Shown piece after piece: positions 16,517 to 25,262 of a DNA stretch of 42,511 nucleotides. Numbering within the stretch: the stretch's first letter is position 1; each line of letters begins with the position of its first letter. The notes under the pieces are model-generated. The model was not told where the DNA came from. It was given only the letters and a program-made list of their open reading frames with translations, and searched no databases. Made by a program: the position numbers and the translations under genes. Origin of the DNA: JAAUTS01 sp034440395 (GTDB lineage Bacteria; Verrucomicrobiota; Verrucomicrobiia; Methylacidiphilales; JAAUTS01). Where the stretch lies: contig JAWXBW010000050.1 in assembly GCA_034440395.1 (NCBI GenBank), positions 1 to 42,511 of the forward strand, read 5' to 3'.

Positions 16517-19279
16517 TTAATCAATTATCTGAGGAACTTTTAGGAGTGCTTGGTCCAAGTGCGCCCCATCGGGACCCCCACCTTGCGCTAGATCTGGTTT
16601 ACCCCCACCTTTTCCTCCAACAAGCGGAGCAATCTGTTTAATGATGTGCCCTGCATTAGCCTTCCCTTCTGTTACTAGGGCTAACAAGACCGCTTTACCT
16701 TGATTCGTGCCACCAAGAACTGCCACTCCCTTCCATTGCTTCTTCAACTCACTGGCTACTAACTGCAAAAGCTGAGGATCGACTTCCCCTAAATTCTTAA
16801 TGAGAACAGAGGTGTCTTGCGCTTCACTGATAAGGCTAGGGACTAAAGCCGCTGCGCATTTTTGCAATTCAACCTGCTTAATCTTAACCTGCTCCTTTTC
16901 CCAAAGAAGTATTTCAGCCTTTAGTACATTGATTTCATTTTGATTAGATAGAAAATTATTCCATGAAGTTTCTGGATTCGTCACAACCCCTTTTAATGTT
17001 AGTTTCCGCTCTGATTTTTGATGAAGCTGCGCCAACTCTTCCTGCTGCCTCGTGAGAACCTGCTCAAGATGACGGTTAATGGACTCTCCACAAAGTGCTT
17101 CTATTCTACGAACTCCCGCTGCAATGGCTCCCTCGGACATGATGCGGAAGGTTCCGATGTCATGCGTATTCCGCACATGCGTCCCACCACAGAGCTCTTT
17201 AGAAAAACCGCCTATATCCACCACGCGAACGATGTCTCCATATTTATCTCCGAAAAATTGCATAATAGATGCATCATTTTTTACGTCGGCATAAGGCCGC
17301 TCTGTCCATTGCACAGGAGCTGCTGTTTTGATCTTTTCATTAACGAGATCTTCTACTTGGCGTAATTCCTCCGGCTTCAAGGCTTCCAAGTGGGAAAAGT
17401 CAAAGCGTAACCGGTCTGGACCAACGTAGGACCCTTTCTGCCCGACCGTGTTACCTAGCACTTGATGTAGAGCCCAGTGCATGAGATGGGTGGCAGAATG
17501 GTGAGCCTCAATCAAAGCACGCCGCTCTACATTTAGTTTAGCCGTGGCTGGAAAAGATAATTCCTCTAAGATCTCAATATCTTCTGTGATGTGAATAATA
17601 CTCCCTCCGCCAGCCTTCCGCGTATCCAAAATCTCAATGCGCTGCCCATTAAACTCTAACCAACCAGTATCCCCCACTTGACCACCCATTTCGGCATAAA
17701 AGGGGCTAGGCGTAAAGAAGAGGCGTGCCTTGATCGTATCCTCAGGATTTTTTCCAAAATCTATTTTAAACGATGCTAACGCTACCTCAACCTCTCTCAG
17801 ATCAAAGCCCACAAATTCCGTTGGCAATAAGTCGGCATCGTTCTCTGTGACCTCGATAATTTCTTTTTTCTGCGCTGCCTGCGAGCGTTTGCGTTGCTCA
17901 TCCATGAGTGCATTAAACCCGTCCACATCCACATTTAGACCACGCTCACGAGCCATAAGCTCCGTTAAATCTAAAGGGAATCCATAGGTGTCATAGAGTT
18001 CGAAGGCCTTATCTCCAGGGAAAAGAGTTTTAGTTTCTTTAGTAATAACTTTATTAAAAAGATCAATCCCACGGTCTAGTGTGCGGGAGAAACTTTCCTC
18101 TTCACCACGTATAACCTTTTCCACCGTGGCTTGATTTTTCATCAGCTCCGGAAAAACGGGGCCGAGCGACTTCACCACAACGCCCACAAGTTTATAAAAA
18201 AATAATTCATGAAATCCGAGCTCGCGCCCGTAACGCACGGCACGACGCAGGATACGACGAAGAACATAGTTACGACCCTCGTTGCCCGGGTAGATGCCAT
18301 CCGCAATAGACAAACTCAAGGTGCGTATGTGATCCGCTATAACGCGGAAGGCGATATCCTCGTGAATTCCTGCTGCTTGATCTTTAAGCTCCTCTTTTAA
18401 ATCCGGTAAAGTGCTGCCGTAAGTCTTACCGCTGAGTTCTTCTAACTTATCAAAAATGGGGCGAAAAACATCTGTCTCATAGTTTGAAATAGTTTCCGTA
18501 AATGTAGTAAAATTTTTCGTGCATTGGATAATCGAGGCGACGCGTTCAAAGCCCATACCTGTATCCACATGCTGAGCAGGGAGGGGTTTAAACGAGCCAT
18601 CCGCACCTGCGTTAAACTGGATGAAGACGAGGTTCCAGATTTCCATACAGCGAGAATCTGTGCCGTTAACGAGAGCTCCCTTGGTGTCGCCCAATGGCGT
18701 GAGATCGACATGGATCTCTGAGCAGGGACCGCAGGGGCCGGTCTCGCCCATCATCCAAAAATTATCTTTTTTATTTCCATTAACGATATGGATTTTTGGA
18801 TCGAGTCCTACCTTAGTAAAAAGCTCTGCCCAAATATCATAAGCCTCCTGGTCAAAGTCAGCGGGGTCGCCCTTAGTTTTATCAGGACAATACACCGTTG
18901 CGTAGATGCGTTCTGCGGGGAACTTCCAACGCTCAATCACCAGTTCCCAAGCCCATTGAATGGCTTCTTTTTTGAAATAATTACCGAAGGACCAATTCCC
19001 CAACATTTCAAAAAAAGTATGGTGATAAGTATCTAGCCCTACGTCTTCAAGGTCATTATGCTTACCGCCAGCACGAATACATTTTTGGGTATCGGCCGCG
19101 CGGGCAGGGGTGTAGGGGCACGGCGTTTCATTTAAAAAAATAGGCACAAACTGATTCATGCCCGCATTCGTAAAGAGTAGTCCGGGCGATTCCGGCATGA
19201 GGCTGGAGGAGGAAACAAGGGTGTGCTGTTTCTCTTTAAAAAAATCAAGATAGCTCTGGCGAATCTGGGCGGAAGTCAT
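16517..19279 (-). CDS. alaS: alanyl-tRNA synthetase
   Basis: A 920-aa class II synthetase that charges tRNA-Ala. It begins with the usual SAQIRQSYLDFF and LMPESPGLLFTNAGMNQF, then TCPYTPARAADTQKCIRAGGKHNDLEDVG-type core elements. The editing domain has the zinc motif HHSATHLMH and CGGTHVRNT, and the C-Ala domain has the Gly-rich GGKGGGKPDLAQGGG. Length is normal. The gene stands between the SNF2 gene and the PEP-CTERM remnant; the 137-nt gap to SNF2 shows no clear hairpin terminator. Confidence 0.97.
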   Translation of the reverse strand: MTSAQIRQSYLDFFKEKQHTLVSSSSLMPESPGLLFTNAGMNQFVPIFLNETPCPYTPARAADTQKCIRAGGKHNDLEDVGLDTYHHTFFEMLGNWSFGNYFKKEAIQWAWELVIERWKFPAERIYATVYCPDKTKGDPADFDQEAYDIWAELFTKVGLDPKIHIVNGNKKDNFWMMGETGPCGPCSEIHVDLTPLGDTKGALVNGTDSRCMEIWNLVFIQFNAGADGSFKPLPAQHVDTGMGFERVASIIQCTKNFTTFTETISNYETDVFRPIFDKLEELSGKTYGSTLPDLKEELKDQAAGIHEDIAFRVIADHIRTLSLSIADGIYPGNEGRNYVLRRILRRAVRYGRELGFHELFFYKLVGVVVKSLGPVFPELMKNQATVEKVIRGEEESFSRTLDRGIDLFNKVITKETKTLFPGDKAFELYDTYGFPLDLTELMARERGLNVDVDGFNALMDEQRKRSQAAQKKEIIEVTENDADLLPTEFVGFDLREVEVALASFKIDFGKNPEDTIKARLFFTPSPFYAEMGGQVGDTGWLEFNGQRIEILDTRKAGGGSIIHITEDIEILEELSFPATAKLNVERRALIEAHHSATHLMHWALHQVLGNTVGQKGSYVGPDRLRFDFSHLEALKPEELRQVEDLVNEKIKTAAPVQWTERPYADVKNDASIMQFFGDKYGDIVRVVDIGGFSKELCGGTHVRNTHDIGTFRIMSEGAIAAGVRRIEALCGESINRHLEQVLTRQQEELAQLHQKSERKLTLKGVVTNPETSWNNFLSNQNEINVLKAEILLWEKEQVKIKQVELQKCAAALVPSLISEAQDTSVLIKNLGEVDPQLLQLVASELKKQWKGVAVLGGTNQGKAVLLALVTEGKANAGHIIKQIAPLVGGKGGGKPDLAQGGGPDGAHLDQALLKVPQIID

Positions 19280-19367
19280 AATGAGCGACTATTAAACCGT
19301 GAACCGACACAGAGGCAAAGCTTTTCCTCCGTGGTTGTGTCTTTTCACCCCGCAGCTAGAAAAACAT

Positions 19368-19846
19368 TTAAACCTTAACTGCCCGACGACGAAAAAAGAT
19401 AGTGAAAGCCACTGCCGCAACGCTTAGCAATGCGTAGGTCGAAGGTTCAGGAACAGCGATGACATCAAAGCTCAGCCTCGTTCCACTTAGCAGAAAGTTT
19501 CCCGTCAACCCCACGACGGATGTGGTGTAGCTCAAGTCCGTTAGTAGAAATGTCGTCGATGAGTAGTCAACCAAGTCGTAAATATCAAGGTTTATTCCAC
19601 CGGCATCTGCGATATTAAATACGTTCCAGCCGCACCCTTGTTCAGTACTCCGCTAAAAACAAATTTATCTGACGTAGTGCCACGTTCAAAACCCAATAAG
19701 ACTCCGCCGTCCCATATCAGCAGTGGAGAGCTTAAAGTGTCGTGACTATTTCTAGGTGCGAGGATTGCTCCGCTTTGCAGAATGATGTCTTCTGCCAATC
19801 TAACACTACTGATTTTACCACCACTCTCGCTGGTAACATCACCCAC
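19368..19846 (-). pseudogene. PEP-CTERM protein remnant, frameshifted and 5'-truncated
   Basis: The C-terminal piece ends VPEPSTYALLSVAAVAFTIFFRRR, a textbook PEP-CTERM sorting tail: a VPEP motif, a hydrophobic helix and an Arg cluster, recognised by exosortase. The upstream piece reads DKFVFSGVLNKGAAGTY and then stops. Shifting frame near 19620 gives a smooth join into VFNIADAGGINLDIYDLVDY and on to the tail. So one frameshift splits what was a single beta-rich surface protein. The upstream frame begins close to the SMR gene without a signal peptide, so most of the 5' part is missing as well. Confidence 0.75.
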
Positions 19847-19867
19847 TTTCCCTCATACGCCCTCAAC

Positions 19868-20197
19868 TTACTCCGCACTGATTGAAACAATCTTCAACCC
19901 AATCAACGAAATAATTAGCATCAAGAGAAAAAAGATGCGCCAAAAGTCAGCCGATTCCTTAAAAAAGATGATCCCCACCAGTGCCGTTCCAAATGCACCA
20001 ATGCCCGTCCAGATCGCATAGGCCGTTCCGACAGGAATGTGTTTAATCGCAATCGCAAGCAACCCAAAACTGGCCATGGCGCAAACCGCAAAGGTTATCG
20101 TCGGCACCAGCTTAGTGAAGCCTTCACTTAATTTTAGCGAGGTCGCAAAACAAATTTCAAATAGCCCCGCAATTACCAAAATAATCCATGGATTCAT
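19868..20197 (-). CDS. small multidrug resistance (SMR) exporter, SugE/Gdx-like
   Basis: A 109-aa four-helix membrane protein. The conserved charged Glu lies in helix 1 (GLFEICFATSLKLSEGF), and helices 2-3 carry AYAIWTGIGAFGTALVG. The GLFEI and AIWTGIGA patterns fit the SugE/Gdx branch, known to export guanidinium, better than EmrE, but the assignment is tentative. I place the start at ATG 20197 (MNPWIIL), matching the usual family length; the frame opens 14 codons further up at 20239. Confidence 0.85.
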   Translation of the reverse strand: MNPWIILVIAGLFEICFATSLKLSEGFTKLVPTITFAVCAMASFGLLAIAIKHIPVGTAYAIWTGIGAFGTALVGIIFFKESADFWRIFFLLMLIISLIGLKIVSISAE

Positions 20198-20255
20198 AAG
20201 AAGTATCCAAACGGTATCGGACAATATGTGCGACGACAAGCCAGAACAAAGCTAT

Positions 20256-20340
20256 GAGGTTAACCTCGTGCTGCTTCATGGTTATTAACATCCTCGAATC
20301 ATTTTCATGTAAAAACGTTGCGACCTGCCACGTTGCGTGG
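20256..20340 (-). promoter_or_regulatory. palindromes and direct repeat upstream of the SMR gene
   Basis: This stretch holds a perfect 12-bp palindrome GAGGTTAACCTC (20256-20267), a CCACG-TTG-CGTGG hairpin (20328-20340) and an exact 8-bp direct repeat ACGTTGCG (20315-20322 and 20330-20337). Guanidine riboswitches often control Gdx genes, but their signatures (for example twin hairpins with ACGR loops) are not visible. Operator sites are an alternative. Confidence 0.35.
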
Positions 20341-20375
20341 TTCAGTGTATCTAGTGGCGATTGCAAGTATTCATC

Positions 20376-23072
20376 ATGAAAACTAACTTTCTTCCAACCT
20401 TTGCTCTAGTGGTTATGTTGGTTCTTGCGTTTAGTTATACGCTCCAAGCTGATGTTGACAGTAATGGCAATCAGCAAAGTGATGTCTGGGAAATGCTCAC
20501 GGGTGCTCGCGGGTTACCAGCGGCGCAAGATGCGGATGGCGACGGTTTTCCTAACGCTGCGGAGAGCGTGGCCGGCACAGACCCTTTAAATATTCTCTCC
20601 TTCCCCTCTCAGAGTTTTACCGTGGGAGCAGGCAACATGGCGGCCTTACGCTGGCCCTCGCTTATTGGGAAAAGTTACCGAGTCGAGTTTTCACCAACCT
20701 TGGGCATGGGCACAAGTCCGTGGCAAACACTTGCGACGCAATCTGGCTCAGGAGCTTGGCTTGGCTTAGATTATCCGGTAGCCGCGTCGGGGAATTTGTT
20801 TTTCCGTGTTCGTATTTTTGACGTGGACACCGATGCCGACGGAGTCTCGGACTGGGAGGAAATCACAACAGGCTTTGATCCCAAAAACCCATCAACCGAT
20901 CGCTACTCTTGGTTGGCCACACCTCCATCGACGGGCAACCCCGGAGCCTCTGCGGATTTTAACCGTATCAAGTCTGGCCTAACTTCGGGCAACGTGGTCT
21001 CAGTCGTGGGCGTCGATACCGAGATCGATGTCGGATGGCCAGATGCTGGTATACTGGTGATCCGGCGTACAGGCGGCCTCGGGGCGATCACGGTGCCAGT
21101 GGCACTCGGCGGCACGGCGGTTCGTGGCGTGGACTACAGCAGCTCCGTGAGCACTACGGTGACGATTCCGGCGGGCGTCCGCGAAGTGACGATCGAGATT
21201 CAACCGCTGGCAACGTCCGCCATTACAAGTAACAAAACGATTACCGCTACAGTGTCGGCATCGGGTGGATTTACCGTCGGCGCATCGCCAACAGGAACAG
21301 TGACCTTGCGCCCGCAAGCCACAGGTAATCGTCCTTCCGCCAAAGCCGCTGCGAGATTTCTCGTGCAAGCAGGGTTCGGACCAGACATGGCAGAGATTGC
21401 CCGCGTGCAATCCTTGGGTTTTGAGAGTTGGATCGACGACCAATTTGCGCGACCTATCGGACGGCACCAGCCAGACATGGAGGCTATTGACGCACAGATC
21501 CGAGCCGATGACCCGACAAATCCAGATGCACGAGCTTGGTCTGGTGATTACACGGTGGCATGGTGGAACCAAGCGATGAAGAGCGGTGCGGCGGCAGATC
21601 CCCTTCGTCAGCGTGTGGCTTTTGCTTTAAGCCAAATTTTAGTAATCTCTGACCGGGTCGATGCGGTGGGTTTTTATCCCGTGGCGATGGCAAATTACTA
21701 CGACGTATTGCTCAACGGTGCTTTTGGAAACTACCGCGACCTGCTTTATAAAACCACGCTCCATCCCACCATGGGAGCCTACCTCAGCCATTTACGTAAC
21801 TCTCGAGAAGATCCTGCCAAGAACCTTTTCCCCGACGAAAACTATGCCCGCGAAATCATGCAACTTTTTTCAATTGGGCTGTGGAAGCTTAACACGGACG
21901 GCACCCGCATCCTTAACACCAACGGACGGCCCATCCCTTCTTACACCAACGACGACATCCGGAACTTTGCCAAAGTCTTCACGGGTCTTACCTTAAAAAA
22001 ACGCGGCGGCTCCACCGATCCTACTGTGCGGACATCTGATAGCTATTATTGGACGGAGGAGGAAACTTACGAGGGAACTATGGAAATGTGGGACATGGAG
22101 AACTGGCTTTTTCGCGCGGATCGACCGTGGGTCACGTCGCCAGAGTATTTTCATGACCGCTCGGCTAAAACCTTACTCAATGGAACAATCCTACCTGCAA
22201 ACCAACGCGGGCTCAAGGACATCGCCGACGCCATGGACAATCTCCACGCGCATCCCAACACGGGCCCGTTCATCTCTCGACTTTTGATTCAGCGCATGGT
22301 CACATCAAATCCGAGTCCTGCCTACATTGCACGTGTAGCCACCATTTTTAATGCTAACAAAACAAACTCCCAGCAAATGCGGGCTGTCGTTAAAGCGATC
22401 CTCCTTGACCCCGAGGCGCGTGACCCAGCAAAGATTGTCGATGTCGAATTTGGCAAACAACGGGAGCCCTATTTAAGAATAGCTAATTTGATAAAAGCCT
22501 TTGGAGCGAGCGCACCAAATGGAAAGTATGAGTTGCGCTACCTTGACAACCCGACATCGCAACGACCCTTGAGCTCGCCCAGCGTGTTTAACTTTTACCT
22601 ACCCGACTACCGGCCGCCTGGTGAAATGGCTACGCGCGGTCTCTATGGGCCGGAGTTCCAAATCACCACAGACATCACCGCCATCACCACACCCAACTAC
22701 ATGCGGTCTTCTCTCATCGGGTGGCGTCAATGGTTGAATGGAAGCCCGACTCCTAACTACTATCCTGGCGACTTTAACCTTTGGGGAAGCTACTACGACG
22801 AAGGCGATCCGCGGCGAAATACCGATCTAGTGGTGCCGGATTACACCGCTGAGTTGGCCTTAGCCAACGATCCAGCAGCGCTCCTGCGACGGCTCGATTT
22901 ATTAATGACTTATGGCAACCTCTCAGCGCGCCAACACCAAATCATACGAGAAGCTCTCGAACGCATCTCGCTCTCAAATCACAGTCCAAACGGATATCCG
23001 AATGACTATCTTCGACTGCGCGTTGATATGGCTATCTATCTTATTTCGGTCTCCCCCAATTCTGCATCCTAA
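20376..23072 (+). CDS. exported DUF1800 protein with Calx-beta and TSP3-like repeats
   Basis: An approximately 898-aa secreted protein. After the signal peptide (MKTNFLPTFALVVMLVLAFS) come calcium-type repeats (DSNGNQQSD, DADGDGFPNAAES, DTDADGVSDWEE), a Calx-beta-like domain (about 200-310) and then a long DUF1800 domain starting at AARFLVQAGFGPDMAEIARV, with NYAREIMQLFSIGLW and DIRNFAKVFTGLT. DUF1800 genes are almost always paired with DUF1501, as here. The biochemical role of the pair is not established. ATG 20376 is preferred over an upstream TTG because it begins a clean signal peptide. Confidence 0.88.
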   Translation: MKTNFLPTFALVVMLVLAFSYTLQADVDSNGNQQSDVWEMLTGARGLPAAQDADGDGFPNAAESVAGTDPLNILSFPSQSFTVGAGNMAALRWPSLIGKSYRVEFSPTLGMGTSPWQTLATQSGSGAWLGLDYPVAASGNLFFRVRIFDVDTDADGVSDWEEITTGFDPKNPSTDRYSWLATPPSTGNPGASADFNRIKSGLTSGNVVSVVGVDTEIDVGWPDAGILVIRRTGGLGAITVPVALGGTAVRGVDYSSSVSTTVTIPAGVREVTIEIQPLATSAITSNKTITATVSASGGFTVGASPTGTVTLRPQATGNRPSAKAAARFLVQAGFGPDMAEIARVQSLGFESWIDDQFARPIGRHQPDMEAIDAQIRADDPTNPDARAWSGDYTVAWWNQAMKSGAAADPLRQRVAFALSQILVISDRVDAVGFYPVAMANYYDVLLNGAFGNYRDLLYKTTLHPTMGAYLSHLRNSREDPAKNLFPDENYAREIMQLFSIGLWKLNTDGTRILNTNGRPIPSYTNDDIRNFAKVFTGLTLKKRGGSTDPTVRTSDSYYWTEEETYEGTMEMWDMENWLFRADRPWVTSPEYFHDRSAKTLLNGTILPANQRGLKDIADAMDNLHAHPNTGPFISRLLIQRMVTSNPSPAYIARVATIFNANKTNSQQMRAVVKAILLDPEARDPAKIVDVEFGKQREPYLRIANLIKAFGASAPNGKYELRYLDNPTSQRPLSSPSVFNFYLPDYRPPGEMATRGLYGPEFQITTDITAITTPNYMRSSLIGWRQWLNGSPTPNYYPGDFNLWGSYYDEGDPRRNTDLVVPDYTAELALANDPAALLRRLDLLMTYGNLSARQHQIIREALERISLSNHSPNGYPNDYLRLRVDMAIYLISVSPNSAS

Positions 23073-23079
23073 AATAAAT

Positions 23080-24537
23080 ATGAACACACCACCCGATGGC
23101 ATCACCCGTCGCAGCTTCCTCGGCCAAACAAGTTGCGCCGCCGTCGGCAGCATCGCACTGTTTAATACGCTGCTCAATCTTCGACTCATGAACTCCGCTT
23201 CGGCTCAGAGCCCAGGCGACCCGTATAAGGCCTTGGTCTGTCTCTTTCTAGCGGGTGGAAATGACTCCTTTAACATGCTCGTTCCGCGGGACGCACCGTC
23301 TTATGCGGAATATCAAATCGTGCGAGGAGGACTCTACAACGCCACCACGACATCCGGCGGATTAGCCCTTCCTAACACTGGCGCAACTGGCGGTTTACTT
23401 CCCCTCACCCCGCTCGGCAACCTTGGCGGCAAAGAGTTTGGGTTGCACCCCGCCATGCAGCGACTCCAAAGTTTGTTTGAAAATGGAAACGCCGCCTTCG
23501 TGTCCAATATCGGATCATTGATCCAACCTGGCATGACGCGAGCCATGCACGATGCCGGCCTGAACGTGCCCTTCGGCCTGTACTCGCACTCTGACCAAAT
23601 CGAGCAATGGCAAACGGCCTACCCCGAGGGGCGCACGTCCCTTGGTTGGGCAGGCCGTGCCGCTGATCTTTTGCAATCCATGAATGCGAATAACGGGCTA
23701 TCGATGAATATCTCGCTCGGCGGAACGAACATTTGGCAGTCCGGTAACAACGTCTTGCAATACGGGCTCAACCCCAATGGCGTAAGCAGCCTCGAAGGTT
23801 ATGATCAAACAACAGATCTAGCCGCTTGGGGTCGCAGTCCCATTCAAAGTGCCGCTACGGATAGTCAGTTGGCTATAGACTACAAAAACCTTCTGGAAAA
23901 AACCTTTGCCCAAAAAACGAACCGAGCCATTGATTCCTACAAGGTTTTCCAACAAGCCACCAGCCTTCCCTTGCCTTCTGGCGTCGTCTTTCCTAACACT
24001 CAACTCGGCAACAGCTTTAAGATGGTCGCCCGCACCATTGCAGGACGCAACGTGCTCGGGGCGCAACGGCATACCTTCTTTGTGCAGCTTGGCGGATGGG
24101 ATCATCACGACGAAGTAATCAGCAGCCAACAAGCCATGCTTGGACAAGTTAGCGACGCCGTCGGTGCCTTCTACGATTCGCTCACCGCCATGGGACTCGC
24201 TAACCAAGTGACGACGTTCAGCGCATCCGACTTCGGGCGCACGCTGACGTCCAACGGTCGTGGGTCGGATCACGCTTGGGGAGGAAATCACTTCGTGGTT
24301 GGCGGCGACGTTCAAGGACGACGCCTCTATGGCGAGTATCCCAGTCTCGTTGCCAATAATCCGCTTGATACCGGTCGCGGTCGCTTAATTCCTACCACTT
24401 CAGTCGATGCTTACTTTGCCGAGCTCGCCTTATGGTTCGGTGTTCCTAAATCAAGTTTGCCGTTAGTGCTTCCAAATATTGGCCGTTTTTATAATGTAGC
24501 CTCGAGCCCGTCCCCCGTTGGCTTCATGGGCGTATGA
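23080..24537 (+). CDS. DUF1501 protein with Tat signal
   Basis: A 485-aa DUF1501 protein whose fold belongs to the alkaline-phosphatase-like group. It opens with a twin-arginine signal (ITRRSFLGQTSCAAVGSIALF, Arg10-Arg11), implying export in a folded state by Tat. Family blocks follow: LVCLFLAGGNDSFNMLVPRD, LHPAMQRLQSLFENG, QLGGWDHHDE and SDFGRTLTSNG followed by DHAWGGNHFVVGG. It begins 7 nt after the DUF1800 gene and ends in an ATGA overlap with the next gene, so the three form one operon. A frame extending upstream to 22912 is just DUF1800 overlap. Confidence 0.9.
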   Translation: MNTPPDGITRRSFLGQTSCAAVGSIALFNTLLNLRLMNSASAQSPGDPYKALVCLFLAGGNDSFNMLVPRDAPSYAEYQIVRGGLYNATTTSGGLALPNTGATGGLLPLTPLGNLGGKEFGLHPAMQRLQSLFENGNAAFVSNIGSLIQPGMTRAMHDAGLNVPFGLYSHSDQIEQWQTAYPEGRTSLGWAGRAADLLQSMNANNGLSMNISLGGTNIWQSGNNVLQYGLNPNGVSSLEGYDQTTDLAAWGRSPIQSAATDSQLAIDYKNLLEKTFAQKTNRAIDSYKVFQQATSLPLPSGVVFPNTQLGNSFKMVARTIAGRNVLGAQRHTFFVQLGGWDHHDEVISSQQAMLGQVSDAVGAFYDSLTAMGLANQVTTFSASDFGRTLTSNGRGSDHAWGGNHFVVGGDVQGRRLYGEYPSLVANNPLDTGRGRLIPTTSVDAYFAELALWFGVPKSSLPLVLPNIGRFYNVASSPSPVGFMGV

Positions 24538-25097
24538 TTCGTTCGTGGTTGGTGGCTGGTTCGCTGATACTTCTTACGATTGGTGTCTTGCTCTGGCGGA
24601 AAGAAACTGCTCCGTCCCCAAACGCCTTGCCATTACTTGCCCCCGCTCCACTGGCTGCGCCAACCATGCGCAAGGCTGATCCCCTTCATGCCACAAAGCA
24701 GTCCTATTCCTCCATTTCCTTATCGGCCTTAAACGACCCTGCCGTTGCGCCGGAAAAAAAAGTCCGCCGTGTCTATGAACTTGTCCAAAATTATTCAATG
24801 GTTATGAAATCACGCAGCCGGATTCCTCTGTCGACCAACGCTGAAATTACGCAAGCACTCACGGGAAAAAATATTCTCGGTGAAGTTTTTATTCCCTCAG
24901 ATCATGCCTCTATTAGCGCAGCGGGCGAGCTGCTTGACGCTTGGCAAACTCCTTATTTCTTCCATGCGCTGGGAGCCGACTCGTGGGAAGTCGTCTCGGC
25001 CGGCCCAGACCGCATTCAGTTTAACGCCGACGATTTGATTTTTCCGCCCAGCCAAAATCCAAGCTCCCTTCGTCCCGTCGGACGCAGCGGAAAGTGA
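24534..25097 (+). CDS. membrane-anchored protein with pseudopilin-like C-terminus
   Basis: A 187-aa protein with one N-terminal membrane helix (about 4-22), a Pro/Ala-rich linker, then a globular C-terminal part. The stretch LDAWQTPYFFHALGADSWEVVSAGPDRIQFNADDLIF (read in pieces, about residues 134-170) resembles the end of GspG-type major pseudopilins, where DPWG.PY, SAGPD and a D-rich calcium loop occur. It lacks the prepilin leader and methylation motif at the N-terminus, so it is not a normal pseudopilin. It overlaps the DUF1501 stop by ATGA, making translational coupling likely. Function unknown. Confidence 0.7.
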   Translation: MIRSWLVAGSLILLTIGVLLWRKETAPSPNALPLLAPAPLAAPTMRKADPLHATKQSYSSISLSALNDPAVAPEKKVRRVYELVQNYSMVMKSRSRIPLSTNAEITQALTGKNILGEVFIPSDHASISAAGELLDAWQTPYFFHALGADSWEVVSAGPDRIQFNADDLIFPPSQNPSSLRPVGRSGK

Positions 25098-25200
25098 GCA
25101 CATAGGGTCTAAAGGGGAGGAGTTGGATTCGTAACTTTTTCTACCCAACTACGAAACCCTTGCAAGCCGTAGTGGACGAAAACTTATTAAATCCCTTTGG

Positions 25201-25262
25201 TATCATTCTCCATTAGCGCAATAAGACGGGAACCTAAATGACTAGTTGCGGAGAATATGATA
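25201..25262 (+). promoter_or_regulatory. possible RBS-sequestering inverted repeat before the fic remnant
   Basis: TATCATTCTCC (25201-25211) can pair with GGAGAATATGATA (25250-25262), which contains both the Shine-Dalgarno and the start codon of the Fic gene, with a 2-nt bulge. Folding would mask initiation. The loop of about 38 nt is long, so this could be chance. The rest of the 25098-25256 gap shows nothing else. Confidence 0.3.

Noticed and set aside
20315..20340. Integron attC site near the SMR gene, because such genes often travel as cassettes
   Set aside because: The core RYYYAAC/GTTRRRY boxes are not in the right arrangement, and no integrase is nearby.
20198..20360. Guanidine riboswitch upstream of the SMR gene
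   Set aside because: No twin ACGR-loop hairpins or other guanidine riboswitch signature could be found; only generic palindromes are present.
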